The notes beneath the pieces were generated by a model. It saw nothing but the letters and a program-made list of their open reading frames with translations, was not told the origin of the DNA and did no database searches. A stretch of DNA of 64,000 bases, taken from contig NZ_AP014723.1 of NCBI RefSeq assembly GCF_001548035.1, positions 2,356,001 through 2,420,000 on the forward strand, given 5' to 3'. Made by a program: the position numbers and the translations under genes. Below, piece after piece: positions 1-8,572 of this stretch (within the stretch, counting starts at the first letter, position 1; every line of letters begins with the position of its first letter). Source of the stretch: Sulfurospirillum sp. UCH001 (GTDB lineage: Bacteria > Campylobacterota > Campylobacteria > Campylobacterales > Sulfurospirillaceae).

Positions 1-1
1 A

Positions 2-322
2 CCTGTCGAACTCAAGGTCGATTTTGAACTCTTTGGTGTTGTTTTGAAAAATCTTTTAGACAATGGTGTAAATTATGCTCATGATCACCGAGTTACTTTG
101 AGTAATGACCTCCATACCATCACCGTGTCTAACCATGCCCCTGCATTAGAATTCTCTCTTGAGCGCTATGCTGAACCTTACTTTTTAGAGGGTAAAAAGC
201 AAAAAAGTGCCCGTGGACTTGGCTTTGGATTGTTTATCACATGGCATGTGATTCGTCTCCATGGTATGCGATTGGAGTACAAACGTGAGGGTGAAATGAA
301 CCATTTCATCATTTATATATAA
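2..322 (+). CDS. Sensor histidine kinase, C-terminal end (5' truncated by window)
   Basis: Only the ATP-binding (HATPase_c) part of a histidine kinase is present; the open frame runs in from before base 1. Visible motifs are the N box (KNLLDNGVNYA) and a glycine-rich G2 box (GLGFGLFI). The fragment resembles the C-terminus of the complete ArsS-type kinase encoded at 9451-10731, which also reads VDFELF..KNLLDNA and GLGLGLYI, so it is probably another kinase of that family. Its input domain and partner regulator lie outside the window. The identity as a kinase is firm; the stimulus is unknown. Confidence 0.85.
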   Translation, partial: PVELKVDFELFGVVLKNLLDNGVNYAHDHRVTLSNDLHTITVSNHAPALEFSLERYAEPYFLEGKKQKSARGLGFGLFITWHVIRLHGMRLEYKREGEMNHFIIYI

Positions 323-333
323 AACATCTCGAC

Positions 334-360
334 AGGTATAGAGATAGTATCTCTATACCT
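334..360. terminator. Bidirectional hairpin between convergent genes
   Basis: A perfect 12-bp inverted repeat (AGGTATAGAGAT / ATCTCTATACCT, 3-base loop) lies between the kinase gene and the convergent GNA1162-like gene. It is a likely shared terminator, although the T tract is weak on both strands. Confidence 0.6.
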
Positions 361-373
361 TCTACATTCGATA

Positions 374-1417
374 TTAAGAGTTTGGTTGAGTTTTTAAATC
401 TACAATATTTTCAACCTGGAAATAGTACTTTCCATTTTCTTCACTATATGGGATCGTCCCATCTTTTTCCGTATAAACAAACACTTTTTTCCCATTTGCT
501 AACAAATAAGGAAATCCATTTTCATACTGAAAAAATCTATTTCTCAAAAACTTCTTACCATTAATTTCTTGAGTCACATAGTAATTGGGATAACCATTAT
601 GTTTGAATATATTGAGATTATTTACAGGAAATGCAAAATACCCCTTTTGATATTGGCGTACAGTAAGTGGTACTTTTTCTTCTTTCTTAAGCCCAGAAAT
701 AAAATATTCATCCACATACAATCTGCCATCTTCAAGTTTTGCACTATCCAAGATTGCAATTTTTTCGTCCATATCTTTATGATACGCTCTTCCATAAGCA
801 CCTTGTGGAAGTTGCTTAGAACCTACATTATTCGCTGTATAAGCCAATGCTGTGTAGTCTGTACCTGTATTTGCAGCTGTTACAACAGCTGAGACCAATA
901 ATCCTACAAGACCATTGTTCCCATCAAGCCCTTGGTACGAATAGGCATACGCATTATTTTGCCAAATTTCTTCTCCACTATTCGCGTCTACCAAAGAGAA
1001 CGATAAGCCAACATCAACGTTGCTGCTAAATACGGTATAACCCGTATCCCATGTATTAATATCAACATATAAAATTGCATCCGCATCAAAAATTTCTTTA
1101 AGCTTTTTAACTGGGATTTGACGAATCATTTCAGGATCGCTGATATTTTCGCTTTTGAAAAAAGCATCAACAAGATGAACAGGAAAAACATAATATCCCT
1201 GTTCAGCTAAAGGTTTTGTAATGGTATAACGAAAGTGATCTGTTGCATCAACAGAAGTTGTTGTATTTCTTGCAGGAAGTACCAAAATTGATTTTGGCTG
1301 ATGAGCATATACTTTTGGATAAAATTCTCCCTTACTCACTTGCGATACACTTTGAGCACATCCTGTCAATAAAAAAGCAGTTAACGCTAAAAATCCTAAA
1401 TAAAGTAATCGTTGCAT
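374..1417 (-). CDS. GNA1162/DUF799-family lipoprotein with C-terminal extension
   Basis: This is a 347-residue protein with a lipoprotein signal (hydrophobic stretch then LTGC, Cys20). Residues about 30-220 match the GNA1162/DUF799 pattern (SILVLPARNTT; DADAILYVDI; SGEEIWQNNA), a family of outer-membrane-associated lipoproteins usually encoded with CsgG and DUF4810 proteins, as here. The last ~120 residues are rich in Tyr, Phe, Gly and Lys and go beyond the usual family length of about 220; I do not recognise that part. The start overlaps the stop of the upstream DUF4810 gene (TAATG), with GGAGAA as ribosome-binding site. It probably acts in an envelope secretion or trafficking complex with the CsgG-like protein; that role is inferred from context. 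Confidence 0.8.
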   Translation of the reverse strand: MQRLLYLGFLALTAFLLTGCAQSVSQVSKGEFYPKVYAHQPKSILVLPARNTTTSVDATDHFRYTITKPLAEQGYYVFPVHLVDAFFKSENISDPEMIRQIPVKKLKEIFDADAILYVDINTWDTGYTVFSSNVDVGLSFSLVDANSGEEIWQNNAYAYSYQGLDGNNGLVGLLVSAVVTAANTGTDYTALAYTANNVGSKQLPQGAYGRAYHKDMDEKIAILDSAKLEDGRLYVDEYFISGLKKEEKVPLTVRQYQKGYFAFPVNNLNIFKHNGYPNYYVTQEINGKKFLRNRFFQYENGFPYLLANGKKVFVYTEKDGTIPYSEENGKYYFQVENIVDLKTQPNS

Positions 1418-1785
1418 TAGGCTTCTCCGTATAATTTTTTCATAATTTGATTGATGAATTTTTCAGATTCAGGATATGTTTTTTTCTCAAGCAAAAAGTA
1501 CTGTTTTGCATCTTCTTTTTTACCTGTTTCAAACAAAATTTGCCCATATTCTGCATAAATACCAGGAGCTACTTTTTGCTTATTCATATCAGATTCATCA
1601 ATAATTTTTTTAAGCTCCGCGCTATGTTGTTCTAAAACCTCTTTATTATGTCCATCCATTCCATATTTTGTTGAACTCTTTACATAGTCACCCCAACTAT
1701 AAAGTGGTGGCTGTGGTGCATTTGCACATCCTACTAATAGTAATGAAACACTTAATGATAAAAAAATATGTTTTAATTGCATCAT
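1417..1785 (-). CDS. DUF4810-family lipoprotein
   Basis: This is a 122-residue protein with a lipoprotein signal (LLVGC, Cys20) followed by PPLYSWGDY, typical of DUF4810 proteins. The rest is helical and TPR-like (YAEYGQILFETGKKEDAKQYFLLEKKTYPES). It sits between the small lipoprotein upstream (ATGA overlap) and the GNA1162-like gene downstream (TAATG overlap), so translation of the operon is coupled. The trio CsgG + DUF4810 + GNA1162 is a recurring module; its exact function is not established. Confidence 0.8.
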   Translation of the reverse strand: MMQLKHIFLSLSVSLLLVGCANAPQPPLYSWGDYVKSSTKYGMDGHNKEVLEQHSAELKKIIDESDMNKQKVAPGIYAEYGQILFETGKKEDAKQYFLLEKKTYPESEKFINQIMKKLYGEA

Positions 1786-2126
1786 GGTAATGTGATCTCC
1801 TTAGTATTTGTAGAGCCTAAATAAATTTCATCTTTATAAATTAATTTCTTAGTTGCATCAAATACTTTAATTGCAACCAAACCACTACTTACTTCAAATA
1901 ATTTATCCGATGTTGTATCTTGGCATTGACCAACAGCTTGTTGTTCTGCACATTGATCAAGCATAAACTCGTATTTATCATTAATAACGACACGATACCC
2001 TGCACTTGAAGACTTATTAAATTTTAAATAACCAACATCTCTAGTTTGTGTTGTAGTCTGTTTATAACCACATCCAACAAATAACAGTGTACTCATTAGT
2101 ATCAATACTATTTTATTTTTGAACAT
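1782..2126 (-). CDS. Small lipoprotein of the CsgG operon
   Basis: This is a 114-residue protein with a clear lipobox (LLFVGC, Cys19). The mature part is short and contains two Cys spaced as CAEQQAVGQC, possibly a disulfide, and a beta-rich C-terminus. I do not recognise the family. It overlaps the end of csgG by 14 bases and the start of the DUF4810 gene by 4, so it is clearly part of the same operon and probably a component of the same envelope complex. The ribosome-binding site AAGGA lies just upstream. Confidence 0.7.
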   Translation of the reverse strand: MFKNKIVLILMSTLLFVGCGYKQTTTQTRDVGYLKFNKSSSAGYRVVINDKYEFMLDQCAEQQAVGQCQDTTSDKLFEVSSGLVAIKVFDATKKLIYKDEIYLGSTNTKEITLP

Positions 2127-3060
2127 ACATATCCTTTAGAGAAGAATTAGAAATTGCTCCATTGATGATTTGACATACAGAACCTTCATCCGTATCGCTT
2201 GATCCAAATTGACTAACAACTTGAATATCTGCTATTTTACTTCCTGGAAGTTCGATCATCATCCCTGTTTGAGGGTTTTTCATTTGCTTACCTTGACCAT
2301 AAACACTCAATGTGTCACCAATTTTCAATCCTTGATTTGCACCACCAGCGATAATGACTCCGCCATTTTCAACAGAAAGTACATATGAACGCCATGGTTT
2401 TGCTAAAAGATTTTGCATAATTCCATCTACAACACTACTGATAGCTGCAGAAATTGCTTTATCGTTTAAAGTAGAATCATAACCTACGTGTTTTCCAACA
2501 CCAAAAGCACTTCCCGCTTCACTGTCGGCTTCACCACTGCCTTCTTGTGCAAATACAATTTGACCTGTCTTAACATCAATCAAACGAACGCTCACTTTTG
2601 CGTAAGCAGTTTGAATTTTTGAGCGCGAAAAGACGCCCGTATCAGAAATGTTTTTTCGACCAAATTCTGTCACTGAACCAACAATGAGATAATCTGCTCC
2701 AATATTCATCGATTGTAAGTTAAATGTTGTTGTTTCTTTATTAATTTTATCTAAATCACTACGCTCTAAAAGAATGAATTTGCCCGATTGTGTAAGTTTT
2801 GCCGAGAGGACATCTGTTGCCTGCTTTTCAGCATTATAATCGTTGTTGATACCAAAAAGTGCAGATTTACCATACTGAGCTTCATTGCCAAAACGTGCAA
2901 TTGCAACTTTGCGTTTCAACACGGGTTCTTGCTTTTGCTCTGCAATTTTAGGTTGTAAGGAAGTTGGTTTTTCTACATTCACAACAGTAGGTGTTGTTGT
3001 AGCACAACCTGTCAATATTACAGCGCCCAGTACTGTAACAACTAAAGAATTTCTCACCAT
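2113..3060 (-). CDS. CsgG-family outer-membrane secretion lipoprotein
   Basis: This is a 315-residue lipoprotein (LTGC, Cys19) and the first gene of a four-gene operon. The CsgG fold is seen in KVAIARFGNEAQYGKS, then LSAKLTQSGKFILLERSDLDKI, then GADYLIVGSVTEFGRK and AKVSVRLIDVKTGQIVFAQEGSGEA. CsgG proteins form ring pores that export curli subunits; many relatives are unrelated to curli and pair with DUF4810/GNA1162 lipoproteins, as here. The C-terminal ~90 residues (GGVIIAGGANQGLKIGDTLSVY) resemble an extra beta domain found in these relatives. No curlin gene is present nearby, so a curli role is not supported. Confidence 0.85.
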   Translation of the reverse strand: MVRNSLVVTVLGAVILTGCATTTPTVVNVEKPTSLQPKIAEQKQEPVLKRKVAIARFGNEAQYGKSALFGINNDYNAEKQATDVLSAKLTQSGKFILLERSDLDKINKETTTFNLQSMNIGADYLIVGSVTEFGRKNISDTGVFSRSKIQTAYAKVSVRLIDVKTGQIVFAQEGSGEADSEAGSAFGVGKHVGYDSTLNDKAISAAISSVVDGIMQNLLAKPWRSYVLSVENGGVIIAGGANQGLKIGDTLSVYGQGKQMKNPQTGMMIELPGSKIADIQVVSQFGSSDTDEGSVCQIINGAISNSSLKDMYVQK

Positions 3061-3240
3061 GTTTGCCCCCTAGTGATCGTAAAAGATATATAAATTCATA
3101 TTTAATAATAAATATTTTAAAGAATATAATTTTTTTTCGCTTTAATATGCATTAATTTCATATTACTTTTGCATAAATATTAAATTATTACTTTTGTGTT
3201 ACAATTTTTCAATTTATTGACGATAACAAGGAACAATACA

Positions 3241-3852
3241 ATGACTTTTTCGGTTGGTATTTTCATCTTTGACAACGTTGAAGTACTTGATTTTGCAGGT
3301 CCTTATGAAGTTTTTACAACTGCTTCGCGTGTTTATAAAAAACTTCATATATCCTCCATTGAAATACCATTTGAAGTTTTTACGATTGGGAAAACAAAAG
3401 AGCCTATTCATGCGCGAGCAGGACTTAAAATAGACCCTGATTTTGACTTTACATCCCATCCAAAAGTTGATGTTTTACTCATTCCAGGTGGTGTTGTTAC
3501 AGAAGAACTTGAAGATACTTCTGTAATTAACTGGATTATGACTACATCAGAACAAACACAACTCACCGCCTCTATTTGTACAGGTGCTTTTTTGTTAGCA
3601 AAAGCAGGACTTTTGGATGGAAAATCTGCTACAACTCATTGGGAAGATATAGACGATCTTCGTGCTATGTTTCCACACCTTGCTGTCAAAGAGAACATGC
3701 GTTGGGTGGATGAAGGAAAGATCATTACATCAGCAGGTATTTCTGCAGGTATCGATATGAGCTTACACCTTATTGAACGTCTTATAAATCAAGATTTGGC
3801 TATAAAAACTGCCAAACAAATGGAGTTTGACTGGACACAAAATAAGGCATAA
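3241..3852 (+). CDS. DJ-1/PfpI-family protein (isonitrile hydratase / GlxA-like)
   Basis: This is a 203-residue single-domain protein. It starts FSVGIFIFDNVEVLDFAGP, typical of the InhA/AraC-associated branch of the DJ-1/PfpI superfamily, and has the nucleophile-elbow pattern ASICTGAFLLAKAGLLDG with the conserved Cys, followed by ATTHW. The open frame extends to 3196, but the start at 3241 is preferred: it is preceded by AAGGA at good spacing and begins directly with the family's first strand. There is no C-terminal AraC DNA-binding domain, so it is more likely an enzyme (isonitrile hydratase-like) than a regulator. The substrate is unknown. It is monocistronic. Confidence 0.8.
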   Translation: MTFSVGIFIFDNVEVLDFAGPYEVFTTASRVYKKLHISSIEIPFEVFTIGKTKEPIHARAGLKIDPDFDFTSHPKVDVLLIPGGVVTEELEDTSVINWIMTTSEQTQLTASICTGAFLLAKAGLLDGKSATTHWEDIDDLRAMFPHLAVKENMRWVDEGKIITSAGISAGIDMSLHLIERLINQDLAIKTAKQMEFDWTQNKA

Positions 3853-3943
3853 AATCCAATCACTTTTAAACCTTAATATTATTTTAAACAAATTCCACTA
3901 TAATGCCCTTAATTTCAGAGCTTCATTAAAAAGAACTTCACCT

Positions 3944-3988
3944 AAAACCTACCAGATTTGAGAAATCCTCAGTGAGTATGTAGGTTTT
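3944..3988 (+). promoter_or_regulatory. Hairpin in the leader upstream of deaD
   Basis: The arms AAAACCTAC (3944-3952) and GTAGGTTTT (3980-3988) can pair, with a 27-base loop, about 120 bases before the deaD start. The second arm runs into a T stretch, so it could act as an attenuator, or simply as the terminator of the PfpI-like gene. deaD leaders are often long and regulated by cold or autoregulated; that this one is so is inference. Confidence 0.35.
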
Positions 3989-4105
3989 TACATACGATAT
4001 TGACGGGTTTGTTCCCCATTAAAATTTTTATGTACATGAGTTAGAGTTTGTGCCTAGTCGCACGTTAGTTTTGTTTTGAAAAAATTTATAATAATGGAAT
4101 AAAAC

Positions 4106-5872
4106 ATGCAAACATTTGAATCCTTTGGTCTTCACCAAGATATTCTCAAAGCCATCACAGAGGCAGGCTTCACAGAGCCAAGTCCCGTACAAGCAGAGGC
4201 AATTCCTCTTGTTCTTCAAGGACACGACATCGTTGCGCAAGCACAAACAGGTACAGGTAAAACAGCTGCTTTTGGTCTTCCAACCATGAGCATGATCGAT
4301 GCAAATCTCAATAAAGTTCAACTTTTAGTCATTACACCAACCAGAGAACTAGCGACTCAAGTCAGTGACGAGCTTTACTCTTTAGGTCGTTTTTGTGGCA
4401 TTAAAACGGTAACCATTTATGGTGGTAGCTCATACAGCCGTCAAATTGGCTTAATCGAAAAAGGTGCGAGCGTTATCGTCGCAACTCCAGGTCGTATGTT
4501 AGATCTTCTTAAAAATGGTAAGCTTCCAGGTTTTGCACCTAAAATGGTTGTTTTAGATGAAGCCGATGAGATGCTCGATATGGGCTTCCTAGAAGATATT
4601 GAAGAGATCTTTACCTATCTTCCAAAAGAGCGTCAAACACTTCTTTTCTCAGCAACAATGCCAGATCCTATTAAAAAACTTGCTACAAAAATTCTTCACG
4701 AACCAAAATTTGTCAGCATCACACCAAAAGATAGCACAACCAATGATGACATCGAACAACTTTACTATGTGATCAACGAGTATGAGAGAGATGATGCAAT
4801 GATTCGTCTTTTGGATGCGCTTGAGCCTGAAAAATCAATCGTTTTCTGCCGTACCAAAAAAGAGGTTGATCGTCTTTCAACTCAATTGATGGCAGTCGGA
4901 TATGCAGCAAAAGGCTTACACGGCGATATGGAACAAAATCAACGTGAGAGTGTTATTAAGGCTTTCCGTGGTTCACAAATCGAAATCCTTGTAGCAACCG
5001 ATGTTGCGGCACGTGGTCTAAACGTAGCTGACATCACTCACGTTTTCAACTACCATATGCCATTTGATCCAGAAAGCTACGTTCACCGTATTGGTAGAAC
5101 AGGACGTGCCGGTAAAAAAGGTACAGCGATTACCCTTGTAACACCAATCGAATTTCACTCAATGCAACGCATCAGTAAAAAAGTGGGCTCAAAAATGGAA
5201 CACAGAATTGTTCCAAGTTTAAGAGATGTAAAAGAGCATAAACTTGTAAAAATCGCAGAAGATATTAAAAGTGCTGAACTCAATGAAAATGCGTCTAAAC
5301 TTCTTGCTATTTTAGAAGATGAGATGGATATGTCACAAATCGCTCTTAAACTTCTTTCAAACCTATTGAAAGAAAATACACCTGTTGGTCCAGATAAAAT
5401 CGGTCTTGATAAAAAGACATTGGAAAATGTTGTTAAAAACATCGAAGAGCGTGAAAATAGCCGTGGAGGACGCGGTGGTTATAGAGGAAGCCGTGATGGC
5501 GGACGTGGCGGATACAGAGGTAACTCTGGTGGTTCACGTGATGGTGGCGGATACCGTGGAAGCCGTGATGGTGGTTCACGTGACAGCGGTGGATACAAAG
5601 GCACAAGCTCACGCGATGGCGGCACAAGCAGAGACTCACGTCCTCCAAGAGGAGATGGTGTACCTAGAAGTGACAGAGGCGAAAGCCGTAATCCTTTTGC
5701 AAAAGAAGGTGGTAGATCTTCAGGTTCACGTGATGGTGGCGGATACAAAGGCAACCGTGACAGCGGTGATAGCAGACCACCACGCGCACCAAGAGGCGAC
5801 AAACCAAGTGGAGCACCACGTAGTGATCGCGCTCCTAAATCTGCTCCAAGAAACGCTTACAAAAAAGACTAA
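4106..5872 (+). CDS. deaD: DEAD-box ATP-dependent RNA helicase with RGG-rich tail
   Basis: This is a 588-residue protein. The RecA-like core (about 1-360) shows the Q motif (FESFGLHQDILKAI), motif I (AQTGTGKT), Ia (PTRELA), II (DEAD in VVLDEADEMLDMGF), III (SAT), V (VATDVAARGLNV) and VI (HRIGRTGRAGKKG). A DbpA-poor linker follows to about 450, then a ~130-residue low-complexity tail of repeated GG-R-S-R-D-GG units (from about 5460) that probably binds RNA non-specifically. The family unwinds structured RNA in ribosome assembly and mRNA decay, mainly at low temperature. A possible leader hairpin lies upstream and a strong terminator downstream. Confidence 0.95.
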   Translation: MQTFESFGLHQDILKAITEAGFTEPSPVQAEAIPLVLQGHDIVAQAQTGTGKTAAFGLPTMSMIDANLNKVQLLVITPTRELATQVSDELYSLGRFCGIKTVTIYGGSSYSRQIGLIEKGASVIVATPGRMLDLLKNGKLPGFAPKMVVLDEADEMLDMGFLEDIEEIFTYLPKERQTLLFSATMPDPIKKLATKILHEPKFVSITPKDSTTNDDIEQLYYVINEYERDDAMIRLLDALEPEKSIVFCRTKKEVDRLSTQLMAVGYAAKGLHGDMEQNQRESVIKAFRGSQIEILVATDVAARGLNVADITHVFNYHMPFDPESYVHRIGRTGRAGKKGTAITLVTPIEFHSMQRISKKVGSKMEHRIVPSLRDVKEHKLVKIAEDIKSAELNENASKLLAILEDEMDMSQIALKLLSNLLKENTPVGPDKIGLDKKTLENVVKNIEERENSRGGRGGYRGSRDGGRGGYRGNSGGSRDGGGYRGSRDGGSRDSGGYKGTSSRDGGTSRDSRPPRGDGVPRSDRGESRNPFAKEGGRSSGSRDGGGYKGNRDSGDSRPPRAPRGDKPSGAPRSDRAPKSAPRNAYKKD

Positions 5873-5878
5873 TTTACT

Positions 5879-5906
5879 AAGATGGCGTGAGAAATCACGC
5901 CATCTT
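5879..5906. terminator. Strong bidirectional terminator between deaD and lysE-like gene
   Basis: A perfect 12-bp stem AAGATGGCGTGA / TCACGCCATCTT closes a GAAA tetraloop and is followed by a T-rich run. It serves deaD on the plus strand and possibly the convergent LysE-like gene. Confidence 0.85.
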
Positions 5907-5926
5907 ACCTCTTTTATTTTATTTCA

Positions 5927-6553
5927 CTACGCCCTATCTAACGCCAATTTAAGACCTAAAATTCCCAATACACTTCCTGCGATTCTATCGATATGCTTCT
6001 TCGTGCGCAAGTAAATCTTTTGGGCTTTTTGCGTCGATAAAAGTCCTACAACACACGAGTACCACGATGCATCAATGATAAAAGCGATGAGGCAAATGAA
6101 CAGTGTTCCAAAAGGCGGTATCTCTTTGGGAAGAAGTGCCGCAAAAATGCTTCCGATGATGATAGCTGTTTTGGGGTTACTCATCTGTGTTGCGAAACCA
6201 AATAAAACAGCTTTGGTAAAGCTCTTTGGTTTTTGCTCCAAACTAAGCGTGGTCTCCAAAGGTGTATCGGCATGTTTCCACATTTTATAAGCTAAATAAA
6301 CAAGGTAGAGACCTCCTGCTATTTTTAAAGCACCGTACAAGAAAGGCACGGTTTCTAAAATGGCATAGAGCCCAAAAATGGCTAAAAGAGAAAATACAAC
6401 AGCTCCTAGTCCCAAACCAATCGCCACGCCAAACCCTTCTTTTCGAGACTTGGAAACAGCCGTTTTGGCAATCAAAATAAAACTAGGTCCTGGACTTATC
6501 GTCCCTAACATAAATACCGTCGCAATACCTAAAAGAAAAGCATATTCGCCCAT
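5927..6553 (-). CDS. LysE-family amino acid exporter
   Basis: This is a 208-residue integral membrane protein with about six hydrophobic segments. The N-terminal signature GTISPGPSFILIAKTAVSKSRKEG is diagnostic for the LysE/RhtB family, which exports amino acids such as lysine, homoserine or threonine from the cytoplasm. FATQMSNPKTAI is the second conserved block. It is convergent with deaD and shares its terminator. The specific substrate cannot be told from sequence. Confidence 0.9.
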   Translation of the reverse strand: MGEYAFLLGIATVFMLGTISPGPSFILIAKTAVSKSRKEGFGVAIGLGLGAVVFSLLAIFGLYAILETVPFLYGALKIAGGLYLVYLAYKMWKHADTPLETTLSLEQKPKSFTKAVLFGFATQMSNPKTAIIIGSIFAALLPKEIPPFGTLFICLIAFIIDASWYSCVVGLLSTQKAQKIYLRTKKHIDRIAGSVLGILGLKLALDRA

Positions 6554-6692
6554 GATTTGCCTTTATATGTAAAAAATTTCAACCAGAATTTTGACTCATG
6601 AAAGTTTAGCATGCAAATATGTACAAGGACATAAGAGAGGTTATTTCAATCATTTTTTAATAATCTTGTATGCAGAGTAAAGAAAAAGTAGC

Positions 6693-6968
6693 CTACTCTT
6701 TTAGGTGTTTACGAGACACCATCACACCTTCATACCCTGTCGTTTTAACAGCATCCAAATAGACTGCATCTTCGATACCATCTTTTGCAATGACTACCGC
6801 TAATTTTGTCTCTAGTGTCACTTTAGCACTTTCCACACCTTCAACGCTTTTTAGAGCTTTCTTTACAGCAGTCGTACATAAAGGACAATGCATCTCAGCT
6901 ACCTTGATGATGATTTCTTCTTTCGCAAAAAGCATCAGCGGTAACAGCAAGAACAACCACTTTTTCAT
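6693..6968 (-). CDS. Periplasmic heavy-metal-associated (MerP-like) protein
   Basis: This is a 91-residue protein: a cleavable signal peptide (KKWLFLLLPLMLFAKE) followed by one HMA domain with a metal-binding CxxC in AEMHCPLCTTAVKKALK. This is the layout of MerP, which binds Hg2+ or another soft metal in the periplasm and hands it to a membrane carrier. The gene overlaps the start-proximal end of a MerT-like gene (ATGA-type overlap at 6965-6968), which supports the pairing. Cu or Hg cannot be distinguished. No merA or merR is nearby. Confidence 0.8.
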   Translation of the reverse strand: MKKWLFLLLPLMLFAKEEIIIKVAEMHCPLCTTAVKKALKSVEGVESAKVTLETKLAVVIAKDGIEDAVYLDAVKTTGYEGVMVSRKHLKE

Positions 6969-7297
6969 TCCACATCCTCGATAAAAAGATTTGCCATTTC
7001 AGGATAGAGCAAAATCACTAAAATAATGCCTAAAATAGCAGAGTAAAACCACACGATACGCTTTTTCTTTTGAAGATCACATGCAAATGTGTGGTGTGCA
7101 TAACTGCGCCATGAAAGCCACAAAACAAAGAGTGATAAAAGAGAAAGCGGTATACGAAATGGGGTAAGAGTTTCTAAAAAGCTAAGCATTCCAAAAGAGA
7201 TTCCAAAGAGTAAAAACAGCAAAGGAGGCAGACAACATGCCGTTGCAGCAAAGGCTGAAAGGAGTGCTGTTAAAACGCCTAGAATCTCTTTTTTCAT
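6965..7297 (-). CDS. MerT-like small membrane metal carrier
   Basis: This is a 110-residue protein with three hydrophobic segments. The first contains the paired cysteines AATACCLPPLLF characteristic of mercuric transport protein MerT; a further Cys lies in the loop (TFACDL). In the family, Hg2+ passes from MerP to this Cys pair and then into the cytoplasm. The gene is fused in operon with the HMA gene (overlap) and starts one base after the transglutaminase-like gene ends. Whether the metal is mercury is uncertain because the detoxifying reductase is absent from the window. Confidence 0.7.
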   Translation of the reverse strand: MKKEILGVLTALLSAFAATACCLPPLLFLLFGISFGMLSFLETLTPFRIPLSLLSLFVLWLSWRSYAHHTFACDLQKKKRIVWFYSAILGIILVILLYPEMANLFIEDVE

Positions 7298-8386
7298 TTA
7301 GAGTTTCTCTTGAGAGACAAAGCTATAACTAAATGCAGCAGGTGCATAGTAGTCTAACACTTCATCTTCCACTTCTGCGTATGGGTACCCAAACATATTG
7401 AGTGGTTTTTGAGCAGGTGTTGGAGTAAGAACAAAATCACGCGCCATGTTATAACCCATCCAGTTCATCTCCCAGTTACCGAAGAAATAGTCACGTACTT
7501 CTTTTACCAGTGGATCGTTCAGTGTCATTTTCTCGGTTAAAATGACTTTTGCCACATCCGCAGGATCGCATGGGATCCAACCTGCGCCATCAAGATAGAA
7601 CTCAGCTCTACAATGCTCCGCTCCTGTAATTTTAGCCAAGCCCTTCTCATCGCTGCTACCGCATGCTTTTGAGTAACGTGAACTACCCAGACGAATACCG
7701 AAGATCTCACGAGCAGGCACACCCACACTTCTTAGAAGTGCCACAAACACTGAGCTGATGTCCGTGCATTTTCCACCCATGATGTTATTTTCAATCGCTT
7801 TGCCCGCATCACCGAGTCCACAACCCACAACGGCATTATCACGGTACATATTTTCCGTTACCCATGCGTAGATCGCTTTGGCTTTTTCAAGAGGTGTTTT
7901 TGCATTTTCTGTAATCTTAAGCGCTAACTCTTTCACTTTACCCGTTGTTGGGATGTGTGCTGTTGGCTTGAGATAATGTAGTACATCTTTAGGGTATTTC
8001 GTTGACGCAGTTGCTTTGCTAAGATCAGAGTTGCGTTCATAGGTTGTAATCGTGTATGTGACTTCTAAAATCTTTTCGCCTCCATTTTTCCACTCAGCAT
8101 AAAGTGTACGTGCTTTATAACTATTTTTATCGGTGACATAAGCATTGGTTGCGTTAGAGTTAAATTTAAAATCGCTTAGCTTTTGATAGCTACTTTCTAA
8201 CGGAAGAGGAACCCACAGTTTTGTGAAACCGTTTTTATTTTCATGTTTGAGGTTATAACTGTTTTTGACATAAAAAATACGTGTTTTTGATTTTGGTTCA
8301 CTTGCCTCCAAAATCGAAACGTGAGGAAGAATAACGGAGCTTGCACCTAGTGCTACACACCCTTTGATAAACGCTCTTCTTTGCAT
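7298..8386 (-). CDS. Tat-exported transglutaminase-like protein
   Basis: This is a 362-residue protein beginning QRRAFIKG and then a hydrophobic stretch, a plausible twin-arginine signal. The middle carries a transglutaminase-like core: GKCTDISSVFVALLRSVGVPAR with the catalytic Cys, then AEHCRAEFYLDGAGWIPCDPAD with the His and Asp. This cysteine-protease-like fold often acts on peptides or cell-wall bonds, but the substrate here is unknown. It is the first gene of an operon with the MerT/MerP-like genes, an unusual partnership. Confidence 0.8.
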   Translation of the reverse strand: MQRRAFIKGCVALGASSVILPHVSILEASEPKSKTRIFYVKNSYNLKHENKNGFTKLWVPLPLESSYQKLSDFKFNSNATNAYVTDKNSYKARTLYAEWKNGGEKILEVTYTITTYERNSDLSKATASTKYPKDVLHYLKPTAHIPTTGKVKELALKITENAKTPLEKAKAIYAWVTENMYRDNAVVGCGLGDAGKAIENNIMGGKCTDISSVFVALLRSVGVPAREIFGIRLGSSRYSKACGSSDEKGLAKITGAEHCRAEFYLDGAGWIPCDPADVAKVILTEKMTLNDPLVKEVRDYFFGNWEMNWMGYNMARDFVLTPTPAQKPLNMFGYPYAEVEDEVLDYYAPAAFSYSFVSQEKL

Positions 8387-8530
8387 AAGAAATCCTTACT
8401 GATAATATAGCACGAAGAGGTGAAAAACATAAAAGCAGGTAAATAAAGAAGTTGTTACGATTATGTTTGTCTAAGCCTTAGACGTCGTGCATTAAGAGGA
8501 TTGTACAGTGGATTTGCTTAAAAAATTCTC

Positions 8531-8567
8531 TAAAAGCTCTTATAGTCAAATACCATAAGAGCTTTTA
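8531..8567 (-). terminator. Terminator after the small basic protein gene
   Basis: A perfect 13-bp inverted repeat (TAAAAGCTCTTAT / ATAAGAGCTTTTA) lies with an 11-base loop immediately downstream of the minus-strand gene at 8573-8842. On that strand it is followed by GAGAATTTTTT. Confidence 0.85.
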
Positions 8568-8572
8568 TACGT

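Noticed and set aside
2113-3060. Curli biogenesis locus
   Set aside because: No csgA/B/E/F-like gene is nearby; the partners are DUF4810 and GNA1162 lipoproteins.
5385-6014. Overlapping Val/Ala-rich and Pro/Leu-rich frames over the deaD tail
   Set aside because: They are frame shadows of the repeated RGG-coding sequence and have no ribosome-binding sites.
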